A DNA stretch of 64,000 nucleotides, from NCBI GenBank assembly GCA_011037195.1, contig JAAEAF010014819.1, forward strand, positions 1 to 64,000, written 5' to 3'. Source of the DNA: Triatoma infestans. Its lineage: Eukaryota > Arthropoda > Insecta > Hemiptera > Reduviidae. The position numbers and the translations under genes were made by a program. The notes under the pieces were generated by a model. It saw nothing but the letters and a program-made list of their open reading frames with translations, made no database searches and was not told the origin of the DNA. This document shows, in pieces, positions 32,401 through 43,494 of the stretch. The first letter of the stretch is position 1. The number at the start of each line of letters is the position of its first letter.

Positions 32401-33100
32401 TTCATCTGTGTGCGTCGAGTCATAGGGCGCCCTATATAATCCTTTAATTCCTATTCAATCCTTTTGATTTAATTATAAACAGCAGAACTACCACTTTTTA
32501 GTTTTATAAAAAAACAAATACTCTTTTTTTGGTAATAAAAAGCAAAAAAAATCTTCAAGAAAAAAATATAACAACAGACTCAATGACAACAGAGTCAATG
32601 CTTCCTCTTATCTGTAGACATAAATTAAAAATTAGAGATATATTTTTGAAACAATTAATTGAATAAACAAAAAGATATTTTGCATTTATATTGTTCAACG
32701 AACACCTGGTTGTACATCGTGTGCTATCGGAAAATGAAATAGGTCACACGTGTTTCGTTGCAACACACACATATATATTTACAGGCGCGTGCACACACAT
32801 AGACACACACAGACACTAAAACTAATGTGCCTAAAATATTTTCCAAAAATAGAAAGATTAAAATTTAATTGTCATAATTAGTACGACTACAGTTGAATAT
32901 CCTGGAAAATAGAACGTATTAAGTGGCAATGAGATATCACAGGTTCATTCATAACCGTCTATTCAAATTGTTATCTACAAGATATATGAACAGTTATCCA
33001 CAATTTAGAAGAACATCCAAGCACTTACCAGTTGACACAAGATTTAGGTTACAAAGTCTGCTTTATCATAATTTTCACATACTCTTGTTGCTTCACTGGA
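32401..33100. other. AT-rich stretch, no gene seen
   Basis: A CA-rich tract lies at 32764-32815. No gene or element boundary was found. Confidence 0.4.
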
Positions 33101-33109
33101 AAAACATGT

Positions 33110-33140
33110 TTTGAGGCCGAAAGCGTGATTTCCACAAATT

Positions 33141-33208
<68 letters not shown>

Positions 33209-33302
33209 GTCAGAGTCAAAAACGGAACATCACAGAAAACTAAAAGTTGTTAATTCGTTTAAATGATTGAACAGGTTGTAGGCGACAATAAAGATTTGTT
33301 TG
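33110..33302 (+). repeat. Flank shared with 60.08 kb, with TG microsatellite
   Basis: GCGTGATTTCCACAAATTGG, a (TG)n tract (about 33142-33199), then AGTCAGAGTCAAAAACGGAA, CATCACAGAAAACT and GTAGGCGACAATAAAGATTT are also found at 60086-60233 in the same order. The shared block runs straight into a SINE in both places. Confidence 0.8.
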
Positions 33303-33529
33303 AGGGAAGGAAATAGCTAAGTGGTTAGCGTACTGGACTCCCACGCGGAGAACAGCTGTGCTACCCTTAGATTTTTTTCTTCCTAGGAGCCTCTACAGCT
33401 CACTGTCCGGTGATGGAAGTATTGTCTGTAACGAGAGAACACTGTCCGGAGGCCGGCAGTTCACTGAGAAGGATCCGGGCGCCTATGACCATAGATGTTG
33501 ACGCGCCTTAAATTTAAAAAAAAAAAAAC
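33303..33529 (+). mobile_element. tRNA-derived SINE, family 1
   Basis: Box A is AAATAGCTAAGTGGTTAGCG. The box B region is partly deleted (CGCGGAGAACAGCTGTGCT). The body has TTCTTCCTAGGAGCCTCTAC, GTAACGAGAGAACACTGTCC and GGAGGCCGGCAGTTCACTGA, with the end CATAGATGTTGACGCGCCTT and an A tail. Confidence 0.85.
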
Positions 33530-34089
33530 AGACTATAACGGTATCCTCGTAATATATAACATTAATATAATATATTGTACAATTGTGTAATACTTGCTAT
33601 ATCGCTTAATTACATTAGATTAAATTGAATATTCATAAATAACATTGCAATAATGTTGCATCCAATTAATATTATCAGTCTTCCTGTTTAAATAATTAAA
33701 AAAAAAACATAAGAAAAAATTAAAAAATAAATTAAATGTCAAAAGAGGTTATCTTAACATGGAAGGTGAAAAAACAGGAAAAGTTATCTATGTGAACGTG
33801 CCGTCAAACAACCAATTCTAATTGATTTTCTAGAGTATAACACAACTCTATTCAATATCCCTCCTATTAGTACTAACTCTTTATACTTTATATTGTGTTA
33901 GTGATGATTATATAACCAGAAATATGAGAACAATTTCAGCCTTTATAATAATATTACAGATTACATTATACAGATAACAATTTATTATAATTAACTGTAA
34001 ACTATTTTCTTTTGTCTTAATATCTAAATTGCTACTCAATTCAAAAAATAAAATCATACTAAAAGTTAATCAAGTTTCATTTTGTGGTC
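33530..34089. other. AT-rich stretch, no gene seen
   Basis: No coding frame or repeat end was identified. Confidence 0.4.
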
Positions 34090-34300
34090 ATCGACCCGTT
34101 TCGGGCGTTCGCCCATCTTCAGGATGCGTTTTTCAGACAGTGTGACAACACAGACTTGCACAGAGCAAATTCAGTTTTTACACACTGACTCTGAGTCATA
34201 CACACGTCTGCAAAACGCATCCTGAAGATGGGCGAACGCCCGAAACCACACCACCGAAGCAGGCTACCACGGAAAATGTCTCTGAAAGACATAAGTAATT
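34090..34300 (-). repeat. Foldback element with hammerhead-like cores in both arms
   Basis: GTTTCGGGCGTTCGCCCATC followed by TTCAGGATGCG (from about 34098) is the inverse complement of a block at about 34216-34250. Each arm, read outward from the centre, gives ATCCTGAAGATGGGCGAACG followed by CCCGAAAC: CTGAAGA, a GGGC/GCCC stem, then GAAAC. The element continues to a conserved end GAAGCAGGCTACCACGGAAA ATGTCTCT. A related element sits at 60567-60795. The core resembles CUGANGA-stem II-GAAA of hammerhead ribozymes; cleavage ability is unproven. Confidence 0.65.
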
Positions 34301-34404
34301 CATACTCGATTTATTCGGGACAAAATGCATAACTACTTTATTGGAACAGCAACAATTGTGATCCTGTAATATTTTCGATAATGAGTTTTTTTAGAAATAA
34401 TGAG

Positions 34405-34680
34405 ATGTGCAATAGGATCCGAAGAGAGAGAGAGAGAGAGAGAGAAATTGACAGTCTTACTCGCTACTTAGGCCAGACTAGAATGGGAGACTCAGTTTAA
34501 ATACAGCTGCGCTAGCCCTACAGAGAACAGTTTATACAGCAGTTACAACGCGTCAGCAACTAACTTCTCTTTACTCATTCTAAATCTCTCACTACCAGTT
34601 TTTATAAGATTGTGGTACTTTCTGATTATACAGTGTTCAGCATCATTTCTAGTTTATTTATCTCTCAAACCCATTATAAG
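34405..34680 (+). repeat. TATA-bearing repeat, copy C (possible LTR)
   Basis: AATAGGATCCGAAGAGAGAG, TACTTAGGCCAGACTAGAAT, GGGAGACTCAGTTTAAATAC, AGCTGCGCTAGCCCTACAG, ACAGTTTATACAGC, GCGTCAGCAAC, TTATACAGTGTTCAGC and ATTTCTAGTTTATTT occur in the order seen at 29385-29690 on the other strand. TTTAAATA about 30 bases before a pyrimidine-rich stretch would serve as a core promoter. Ends and target duplications were not resolved. Confidence 0.55.
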
Positions 34681-34914
34681 ATGTAAAAAAAAAAAAAGTT
34701 TATTTTTCTAACTCAAAAATTTCCATGGACTTTAAAACCCATCCACATACGTCTGTTGCTTACAAACATGATATTATATTCATTTTTAGTCTTTATAGAG
34801 TGTTTCAATACATACTATGTCCCCTTCAAATAGTCAGTTCAATTGTGAGCATTTTTAGAAAACCATGATTGTATCATATGATATATTATTAATTTTACGT
34901 GATTAATAGGGAAA

Positions 34915-35760
34915 ATAACAGTGAACAGCTGCTGAAATTAAAGGGGCTCTATGTGAAATCAAAGGCGAAAAACGTCCTTGATCAGCGTACTGCCCGGCGT
35001 TGCTTTCAAAAATATAATAATGGTGATACGTTAAGAAGAAAGGTTCAGGGAGGACATCACATATAACATTGTTGAGGCTTTAGGGGAGAGAAGCTTCGAA
35101 ACAAATCCAACCACAAGTATTAATGTGGTATAAAAAATGACCATAAACACGGTCTCCAAATGATGGAAAGGTAATAGATGTAGGATAGGGTCGCATGAAC
35201 TCACATCTTCAACAAGCCGCCAGGAGAATGGATACATGCCTATTTCTTAAAAAAAAAAAATCCCATCTGATAAGTGCTTCTATAAAAAAATAATGTTTTT
35301 CAAAAAAAATAGTGTTGTCAAAAATAGAGTTTTTTTGGATCGCGGTCAAACGGCAATTGGTGCAAGAAAACAATTTGAGAAAAAAATCGACGTTGTGCAT
35401 TTTCTAGGTCTTCTACTGTGAAGGATAGTTATTCGTCATGAATTCATTCCCTAGTGGACTTTGTATGCATGCTGACCATAATATACTCAAAAATGGGCCA
35501 GCGTTATCCAGCTTTGGTCAATCGCAATATAAGTTTTGTTAAAGCAAAATAACGCTTGGCCAAATACATACACCTTCCTTCTGACTACCATTTCTTTCGG
35601 CCCATGGTACACTTTCTTTCAGGGAGAAAATTTAATAACATCACCGAAGTTGAAGCTGAAGTGGAGGAGTTTTTTTGATTCCAAACCCAAGGAATCATAT
35701 CAGTGTGGGATCCAACAGTTGGCAGAAAGATGGATAAGTCAATGAAAAGAAGATGAACAA
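34915..35760 (+). pseudogene. mariner transposase remnant
   Basis: TAAEIKGALCEIKGEK, LDQRTARRCFQKYNNGDTL and, after shifts, KGNRCRIGSHELTSSTSR match the two helix-turn-helix parts and the linker of mariner transposases. Near the end PKLKLKWRSFFDSKPKESYQ and CGIQQLAERWISQ are the closing segments (a region usually read VEEFFDSKPKEFYxxGI..L..RW). Many shifts and stops lie between, and the DD34D core is barely readable. Terminal repeats were not found. Confidence 0.7.
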
Positions 35761-35868
35761 CAGTCAATCACAATAGGCTATATTTTGAACATTCATAAAA
35801 AATTCATATGAGGTAACAAAAAACTTGATTTTGTTTTTTTAATGAAAAATCGAACTTTTTTTTTTTTA

Positions 35869-36540
35869 CTTTCTCTTACTTCTGTCAAATTTTCGAAATT
35901 GAGTTTTCACCGGAAATACAAGTTTTGAGGTTGATTACGAAAAAAATGTACCACAACAGTACAATCAATGGTTCTATCACCTTTTAAATTAATTAATGAT
36001 TATGTAAATTAAAAGTATTGGTAGGGAAGGGATTAGCTAAGTGGTTAGCGCTTTGGATTCCACGCGGAGGTCCCGGGTCCGAGTCCAATGCTACCCTTTG
36101 ATTTTTTCTTCCGAAGAACCTCTACAGCTCACTGTTCGGTGATGGACAGTGTTGTCGTGGCAAGAGAACACTGTCCGGAGGCTGGCAGTGCACTGAGAAG
36201 GCCCCAGAGAGTGCTATGACCAGAGATGTTGACGCGCCTTAAATTAAAAAAAAAATATTGGTTAATTATTAATTTAAGGAAAATTTGACTTTATAGAAGT
36301 AAGTTTTCGAATTTTTTGAAATTTTCTAAAAAACGACTACAACGATTTCTTTTAAAATTAAAACGCTAACTACGCACAAATAGAACTATAATTTACCCCT
36401 ACACAAATATAACCCCTACTATTATTTTTATGGCTAGTCCAACTAAAACATTGCAATTTTTAGAAAATTTTGTTAATTAAATTATATTGATTGCAGTAAG
36501 AGAAAGACAGGATGATGTGGGGTGTTTAGCACCAGATTTC
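35869..36540 (-). repeat. HINE-like repeat, old copy split by a SINE
   Basis: ACTTTCTCTTACTTCTGTCA, TTGAGTTTTCACCGGAAATA at the left and CAGTAAGAGAAAGACAGG with GGGTGTTTAGCACCAGATTT at the right are the two family ends reversed. The SINE at 36023-36256 interrupts it. The hairpin end has lost its inner half. Confidence 0.65.
36023..36256 (+). mobile_element. tRNA-derived SINE, family 1, with target duplication
   Basis: Box A is GATTAGCTAAGTGGTTAGCG and box B GGGTCCGAGTCC. The body has GATGGACAGTGTTGTCGTGG, AGAGAACACTGTCCGGAGG and CAGAGATGTTGACGCGCC with an A tail. TATTGGT (about 36016-36022) is repeated just after the tail (36255-36262), a target duplication from target-primed insertion. It sits inside an older HINE-like copy. 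Confidence 0.88.
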
Positions 36541-36997
36541 CGGTTTAATATTTGTTATTAAAAATATTAACTTTGTCCAAAAATCCATGTTGAGAACAAC
36601 GATAAATCTCTATTCCACCTATCATTGGCCATTACATTTGCTGTCAAACATAGCATTAATAATAGTATTAGAGTAACGTACATATAAAGATAGAGGAGAA
36701 AACTGTACAAATACATGATTAAACTAAATCTATGTGGCATAGTGCCAAGTCAGATTTACTATAATTCATGGCTGAATGAAATGACAACCAAACACACTTC
36801 TAGCGCGCCTGTATTACATGTGCTTCAGACATTTATGGTAAAGCTTTATTTCCCATTAGCTTGAAAGATACATTTTACTAACACATCCAGCCGCCATTCA
36901 GTTTGGGGACAAGTAAATAAATATTTTTTGAAAGTTGTTTTTGTTAAACAAAGAAAACAAAAATTTAGTACGATATAAATTGCTTGCAAAAAAAAAA
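36541..36997. other. AT-rich stretch, no gene seen
   Basis: No gene was identified before the next repeat copy. Confidence 0.4.
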
Positions 36998-37967
36998 TCT
37001 GGTGTGAAACACTCACACAACTTTCTCTTACTCCAGTTCTCAAAATTATAATTGACAAATTTTATAGTTTGTGCACCCAAATTTAATTAAATTCGTCGAA
37101 AACTGAAAAAACTGTCCAGTAAAAGCGCACTTCCGGTTTACTAATTTTCTTGAAACTGGGAATTTTGGCCATCTTTTTATTTCTAATTAATTCTGTTTGG
37201 TTGATAGAATTGTATAATCAACTATGATAGCACTTTAGAGAAAAACATAACCCCACCCCTCCTAAAAGTGCCCTTAAATGAATTTTCCCAGAGAAATGGT
37301 TTTAATAAAAATTGTAGATCATTGTATGCGTAGTTTATATACGAAACGAAGAGTCAAGAAAATTGTGGGAGCCCATTCTCTTGAGAAAATCGTCGAAACA
37401 AAGTGAAAAAAATCATTTAGTACAGTTGGCTCCGATTTTTTTTTCAACCGGAATTTTAAAACCATCGTTTAGAATTCTAATTACTGTTCTAACTAAATTG
37501 TTATATGTCAGAATTGTCTAATAAACCTGAAATAGCACTTTAGTGGTAGCCGTAAGCCCACCCCTCCCCAAAAGACCCTTTAATTTTTTTTTCCCCCGGA
37601 GAAATGTTTACAAACAATCTCTTTGTACGTGTAGTTGAAGTATCAGTTTCAAAGAAAAATCGTCGAATCAATGTCGATAAAATCGCTAAAAAGTAACAAA
37701 AATTCACTAAGTAAAGTGGTACTTTTTCCGGTTTGAAAATGTTGCAGATAACGTATTGTCATACCCATGTAATACCTAAAATAAACATTTCAAAGATTGA
37801 ACATTCTACGGTTTTTTAGTTTTTTGAGCTATGCTGTGTCACATACATACACACAGACACACACCCACATAGAGACCATTTTTTTGGACTCAGTGACCTC
37901 AAAACGGATATTTCGAAAGATTTGACACGATTACAATACTTCCTCCTACTAGGAGTAAGAGGAAGTA
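36998..37967 (+). repeat. Full-length HINE-like repeat (copy 3)
   Basis: It starts TCTGGTGTGAAACACTCACA after an A run and has ACTTTCTCTTACTCC at about 37020. CACTTCCGGTTTACTAA lies near 37128, a degenerate second mark near 37425, and ACTTTTTCCGG near 37722. A CA tract precedes the tail. The hairpin CTTCCTCCTACT-AGG-AGTAAGAGGAAG shows compensating changes in both arms. Confidence 0.82.
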
Positions 37968-38039
37968 AAAATATGGTTTTTTAGAGGAACGCTTTGACCG
38001 CTACTGTTGCCTAGAACCTAACAAAAAAAATAATTTTTT

Positions 38040-38347
38040 TAAGAAAAATGTTATAAATAAAATTGATAAGAATTTATATAAGTAGACAGTACCAAAGTTT
38101 AAAGACAATCGGGAAAAACAGAAGAAAACAAATCTAAGTTTGATCTTTCTGCTTTTTCCAGTTTTCGAGATATTTTGTTCATAGACGCATGTCCAAACAT
38201 GCAAACAGACGGACCACCACCCACTAAAAACATTTTTTTTTCAAACTCAAAGAAAGTCAAAACATGCATTTCCTTGGAAAATTCAATTTCGTAAATTGGG
38301 CACCCGCGTAATATTCTTCTTCTTAACTAGGGATCAGAGACAGTAAA
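38040..38347 (+). repeat. HINE-like repeat, old 3' fragment
   Basis: AAAACATGCATTTCCTTGGA, AAATTCAATTTCGTAAATTG and the end CTTCTTCTTAACTAGGGATC are degenerate versions of the family tail and hairpin. It follows copy 3 directly. Confidence 0.5.
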
Positions 38348-39100
38348 ACTTATCATCCACAAGGCTACAAAGTTCAAATTTTCAGTTCGTTTAAGTTAAG
38401 CTATGCCGAAAAAGACTTTATTTGAGAAAGAATGATATTATAGAAGAAGGAATGTAATAATAAGAAATGTCACAAATATAAATAACACAATTCAACATTG
38501 CATGAGTGATCGCTGGCCTCTTACAGCTTTTCATTCTAGGCTATCACGAAGCAGCAATAATTTATAAGTTCTTCAAGGTTTAAGTAGATACTATGAGAGC
38601 TGCATAACAGAAATGTCTGACAAATTCTTCTTTTGAGGTTTCAGCGTAGTATGGCTGGAAGATGGCACCAGCATCATTGTTTAATGTCTGTACAAAGCTG
38701 ATCTTACCGCAGCTAGTAGCTCGAGCAGCAAATCGAAAATTGCGTCAATCATCTCATAACCTGCTCCTCATCAATCGTCGTTTGTTTTCACACATATAGA
38801 TGAAAACAGGTTATTCACTGAAGATAATGTAATCTTATTCGTTGATCCATTGGTGTATTTCCTGATGCGATAGGACTTCTAGATTTAAGAAATCTATTAA
38901 ATTTTAGCCGTCAACATGACAGGTAAGAATGAAGGCTAAGCGATACTTCGTCAGTAAAACTGTTCGCATGAATGCTCAGCTGAAGGGTAAACCATGAAAA
39001 AAGACTAAAGGAGACCTAACCCAATCAATGACTGTGCACCTAACGTAATTTTACTACTACCTCGAGTATCTGAGGAGCGATAGATACTTCTTCTCTAAAT
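38348..39100. other. Unclassified stretch of mixed composition
   Basis: This part is less AT-rich than its surroundings. Minus-strand frames give pieces such as NNDAGAIFQPYYAETSKEEF but with many stops. It may be an old transposon; I cannot name it. Confidence 0.3.
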
Positions 39101-39116
39101 GATTTGTCGGAACGAT

Positions 39117-39357
39117 GAAAGCGGAAGAATTTTTGATATCCATGGACCCTTATGGAACAGAAATCATCCTTGTGTACATCGAATCCTAAGTTTAACCTCA
39201 ATTAGTCCCTCACATCGAGAACATTTACCGATTCCCATCCTCAAATCAGAATCTCCAAAATCGAAGTGCAGAAGGATAATTTCTGTTCCATAAGGACCCT
39301 TTTCTTATAAGGAGATAACTTCGTGCGTATCTACAATTCTTCCACTTTCAAAGTAGA
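39117..39357. repeat. Imperfect long inverted repeat
   Basis: GAAAGCGGAAGAATT...GGACCCTTATGGAACAGAAA TCATCCTT at 39117-39172 pairs with AAGGATAATTTCTGTTCCAT AAGGACCC ... AATTCTTCCACTTTC at 39272-39354. The inner 28 bp pair almost perfectly; the outer parts pair after an insertion on the right arm. Confidence 0.7.
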
Positions 39358-40044
39358 ATAATTTTGAATAACGCTGCCCTCACAATTTTCTCAAAAATAA
39401 AGAGTAATTTCTAGTTTACTTAATTAATTCTCTACAATGATTTTATTCAATAAAACATTTATAAAAAATAAATACGTTTATTCATCCATGTAAGCTTCAT
39501 ATTATAAACGTTTTAAACCGGAAACTATGTTTAAAAAAATCCACAATATGTGGCAATTTTTTCAACCCATCAACAGAAATAATGAGGAATTACATGAACA
39601 AGTCTCAAAAAAAAAAAAAATTTAATTGCGAAGTGAATAGAAATTAGGCATTGAATATCAAATTTCAGTTAAATTATATAGACTAGTTTGTACATGAATG
39701 AAGACGTTTGTGCTTAAGTGGCTGACATTAAATCGTTAACACTCACTTACAAACCGCCTATACCCTTCTCTCGACAGCATAACACAATGTATGGCATGTA
39801 TTAACAAATTTTTGGAATTAATTCTAGCTACCGGTTACACAGGGCCTTACATTATTAGCGCTTCTAACATTTCATTAAACAATATCATCAAATTAGCAGT
39901 TGCCATGAAGGTGCTAAACAAATTCACTTAATTAATTTTAACACCAAAAATAGAACATAATTAAATTCTAATGAAAAAAAAAAAACAATGAATAATGAGA
40001 ATTTATAAAACATTTAATCTAGTTCCCAATTTTACTTCTTGTTA
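39358..40044. other. AT-rich stretch, no gene seen
   Basis: No gene or repeat end was found. There is an A run near 39608-39620. Confidence 0.4.
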
Positions 40045-40867
40045 TTCCTGGAAAGTATTGCGATCGTATCAAAGTCTGTGTATCGAGTTTTCACCGGAAA
40101 TACAAGTTTTGAAGTCCTCTGGGTCTGAAAAAGTGGTTTTTTAGAAACTGTCTGTGGGTGCATATGTCTATCTGTCGGCATAACTCAAAATTGGAAAAAA
40201 AAATCTGGTGTGAAACACTCACACAACTTTCTCTTACTCCAGTAATCAAAATTATAATTGACAAATTTTATAGTTAGTGTACCAAATTTAATGAAATTCG
40301 TCGAAAAGTGAAAACACTGTCCGGTTTACTAATTTCCTTGAAACTCGGAATTTGGGTCCTATATTAATTTCTAGTTATTTCAATTTGGATGACAGAATTG
40401 TATAATCAACTGTGATAGCATTTTAAAGAAAAACATAACCCCCCTCCCCCAAAAGTCACCTTAAATGAATTTATCAGGGGAAAAGTTTCAAATAAAAGTT
40501 GTAGCTCTTTATATGTATAGTTAACAATGCTGGTTTAAAGAAAATCGTTGGAGCCATTTTCGAGAAAATACCAGAAAACTGAAAATTATATTTCAGTAAA
40601 AACTCACTTCCGGTTATCTATTTTTTTTCAAACTCGGAATTTCAACAATATATTTAATTCTAATTAACATTATTTAGATGACAGAATTGTCTAATATACT
40701 GAAACAGCAGTTAAGATGAAAACCTAACCCCACCCCTCCCCCAGAAGTGCCCTTAAATGAATTTTCCTGGAGAAATGTTTCAAATAAAAGGTTGTAGCTT
40801 TTGTATGCTGTAGTTGACTATTAACAAAGGGTTTAAAGAAAATTTCGGAGCCATTTTGAGGGAAATT

Positions 40868-40902
<35 letters not shown>

Positions 40903-41521
40903 GTTTAAAAAAAACAACTAGTAAGTGGTACTTCCGGTGAGGATATTGACACATAACGCACCATCACATCCCATGGTGAACCTAAACGTAATATCAAGTT
41001 TGAACTTTCTACGATTTTTCGTTTTTGAGCTATGCTGTTCACATACATACACACAGACACACACACACACAGACAGACCATTCGCTAAAAACCACTTTTT
41101 TGGACTCAGGGGACCTCAAAACGGATATTTCCGGTGAAAACTCGATATCGAAAATTTGACACGATTACAATACTTCCTCTTACTAGGAGTAAGAGAAAGT
41201 AAAAAATACAAAAAGTTCAAAACTTGATATTTCGCTTATATTCTTCCATCAAGAGACACGAAATTTAGGTTTTGTTCAAAATTGAAAGTACCACTTGATA
41301 GAAGGGATTTTTTAGTTTTTTTCTTTTGCGATTTTCTTCGAAACGACTCCAACGATCTTCTCTAAATGCTTCCCCCAACCGCCATTTCTAATTTAGGTCC
41401 TCCCAGTTATATTTGAAGCCAGTTAAATTTGCTGTGAATTCTAAATTAAAAACGAAATTTATCAATAATAATTATGTAAATTCCAGTAAGAGAAAGTTGT
41501 GTGAGCTTTCCACACCAAAAT
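40045..41521 (-). repeat. HINE-like repeat, old copy split by a younger copy
   Basis: The left part (40045-40198) has GGAAAGTATTGCGATCGTAT, GAGTTTTCACCGGAAATACA and CATAACTCAAAATTGG. The right part (41202-41521) resumes with AAAAAGTTCAAAACTTGATA and ends AGTAAGAGAAAGTTGTGTGA with CACACC. Copy 4 sits in an A run between the two parts, so the family inserted into itself. Confidence 0.75.
40204..41201 (+). repeat. Full-length HINE-like repeat (copy 4), nested
   Basis: It starts TCTGGTGTGAAACACTCACA and has ACTTTCTCTTACTCC near 40226. ACTTCCGG marks lie near 40607 and 40930. A long A run (40868-40900) and a CA tract (41046-41076) precede the tail. The hairpin is CTTCCTCTTACT-AGG-AGTAAGAGAAAG. 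It lies inside an A run of an older, reversed copy. Confidence 0.85.
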
Positions 41522-41620
41522 TTTGTGCTTTCTCTTACTGCTTACTAGATAACAATAAAAACAAAATTTAATAAAATATAAGTTTACAATAGAAATCTCC
41601 CTTACAGAGCTGAGATAAAA

Positions 41621-41965
41621 AACTTAAAACAAACTTTTTTTTTATTCTAAAACTTTTATAGCCATATATTGCGGAAGGAAATGTTAAAAATAAAAAATAA
41701 ACAAATAAAAAACATTTGTCCATGTTTTATGGCGAACATCTCGGCCTAAGTTTTATCTTCCATAAGCCCTAGGCCCCCCCAACTTCCAATTTGTTTTTCA
41801 TACAGGTTACGTGATCCACTATCTCTTTTCGTTTTCCCCAATGGACATGGCCTCTAAAGGGCATTTACCATTCATTTCATCATTCTTTATCAACACGTGA
41901 CCTGACCATTTTAAATGATCAACCCTCTTCATTTCTCTTATACTGAATTCTATCCCTCCCGGGAC
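41621..41965 (-). pseudogene. RTE-like LINE 3' end remnant
   Basis: On the minus strand RLIILKWSGHVLIKNDEMNG matches the L.W.GHVxRxxD segment after the reverse transcriptase of RTE/CR1-type LINEs. The reading then breaks. The following 41621-41760 (non-coding, with GGAAGATAAAACTTAGGCCG) recurs at 47247-47400, so it is probably the shared 3' UTR. Confidence 0.55.
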
Positions 41966-42262
41966 TTAAAGAATAATGTAAAAAATACGGAGAGAATAAT
42001 GTAAAAAAAAAAAAATCAACCTTATATCGATCTAAATTAAATAGTGATCAAAATAATTTCATTAAAAAATATTATATTCTAAATGTAGTAATTCTAAATT
42101 ATTCCATTTATATTTGTGTGTAATTTTGTTTTTTGTCTCGAAGGGTCCACCACCCACAAATAATTATTCGCTACAGAATAATATTCCTTAGCATTTAAGT
42201 TGACTTTATTATTCATAGAAAGGAATGGATTTTTTGTTGTTTTTTTTACAGTAAGAAAAAAA
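41966..42262. other. AT-rich stretch, no gene seen
   Basis: A short A-rich repeat GAATAATGTAAAAAAT occurs twice near 41970-42010. Nothing else was identified. Confidence 0.4.
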
Positions 42263-43231
42263 TCTGGTGTGAAACACTCACACAACTTTCTCTTACCCAG
42301 TCTCAAAAGATATTGACAATTTTTTAGTGTTGTGTACAAAATTAATGAATCGTCGAAAACGAAAAAAAACTGTTCAGTAAAAGCGCACTTCGGTTTATTA
42401 ATTTTCTTGAAACTCGGAATTTTGGCAACCATTTATTTCGTAACTAATTATGTTTGGATGATAGAATTGTATAATGAACTAGGATAGCACTTTGATGAAA
42501 ATCTAACCCCACCCCTCCCTAAAAGTGCTCTTAAAAGAAATTTCCCAGAGAAATGTTTTAGATAAAAGTTGTAGATCTTTGAATGTTTAGTTTATATGCG
42601 AAGTTTCAAAAAAATCGTCGGAGCCATTTTTTAGAAAATTGCGAAAAAGTGAATAAACTCATTTAGTAAAGTGGTAAAGTAAACGCACTTCCGGTTATCC
42701 GATTTTTTTTCAAACTCGGAATTTCAACAACATATTAATTCTAATTAACATTATTTAAATGACCGCCGAATGTGTAATAACCTGAAATAGCACTATAGAG
42801 GGTAACCTAAACCCCACCCCTCCCCCAGAAGGGCCCTTAAATGCATTTTCCCAGAGAAATGTTTCAAATAAAAGTTGTAGCTCTTTATATGTGTGGTGGT
42901 TGTTTCAAGTTTAAAGAAAATCGTCGGAGCCCTTTTGAGAAAATCGCAAAAAAGTAAAAAATCAAACTAGTAAAGCGGTACTTCCGGTTGAGGTATTTTG
43001 ACAGATAACGCAGTGTAAGATCCCATGGTGATACCTAAACGGAATATCAAGTTTGAATTTTCTACGGTTTTTCGTTTTTATACACACTCCACTCACACAC
43101 ACGCAGACCATTTGCTAAAAACCACTTTTATGGACTCAGGGGATCTCAAAACGGATATTTCCGCTGAAAAATCGATATCGAAATTTTGACACGATTACAA
43201 TATTTCCTCTTACTAGGAGTAAGAGAAAGTA
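42263..43231 (+). repeat. Full-length HINE-like repeat (copy 5), part of an inverted duplication
   Basis: The family 5' end, subterminal motif (worn to CTTTCTCTTACCCAG), monomer marks near 42389, 42688 and 42979, and hairpin are present. Private changes in the tail (TTCCGCTGAAAAATCG and AATATTTCCTC) are shared only with the reversed copy at 55229-56209, and the flanking 259 bp are shared too. Confidence 0.85.
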
Positions 43232-43490
43232 AAAATATTATTACTCTTATTTAAATAGTGAATACCAGCATTAAAATTATAGAAGATTTAGTTTAATAAC
43301 ATTAATGTATTTCTTTACAACATTTCTAAGCATTGCTATTGTGTGATTAATCTGCTTAAAGAGATAACAGTGCTCATTATTAGTGTTTAAATAAATGCTG
43401 TACGTGTTTCGTGAATATGATAAGCGAAATGTTTGTTAATATGAATAATTTACCAGAAATAAGGATGAGTGTACAGCTACTGATAATGCT
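43232..43490 (+). repeat. Flank duplicated in inverted orientation at 54970-55228
   Basis: This block (AATATTATTACTCTTATTTA ... GCTACTGATAATGCT) is almost identical to the inverse complement of 54970-55228. It is not part of other copies of the repeat family. Together with copy 5 it makes an inverted duplication of about 1.23 kb. Confidence 0.85.
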
Positions 43491-43494
43491 GATA

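Noticed and set aside
42263..43231. Main repeat as a Tc1/mariner or hAT MITE
   Set aside because: The inverse motif is not at the 5' tip (about 30 bp of family sequence lies outside it), and no consistent 2- or 8-bp duplication is visible.
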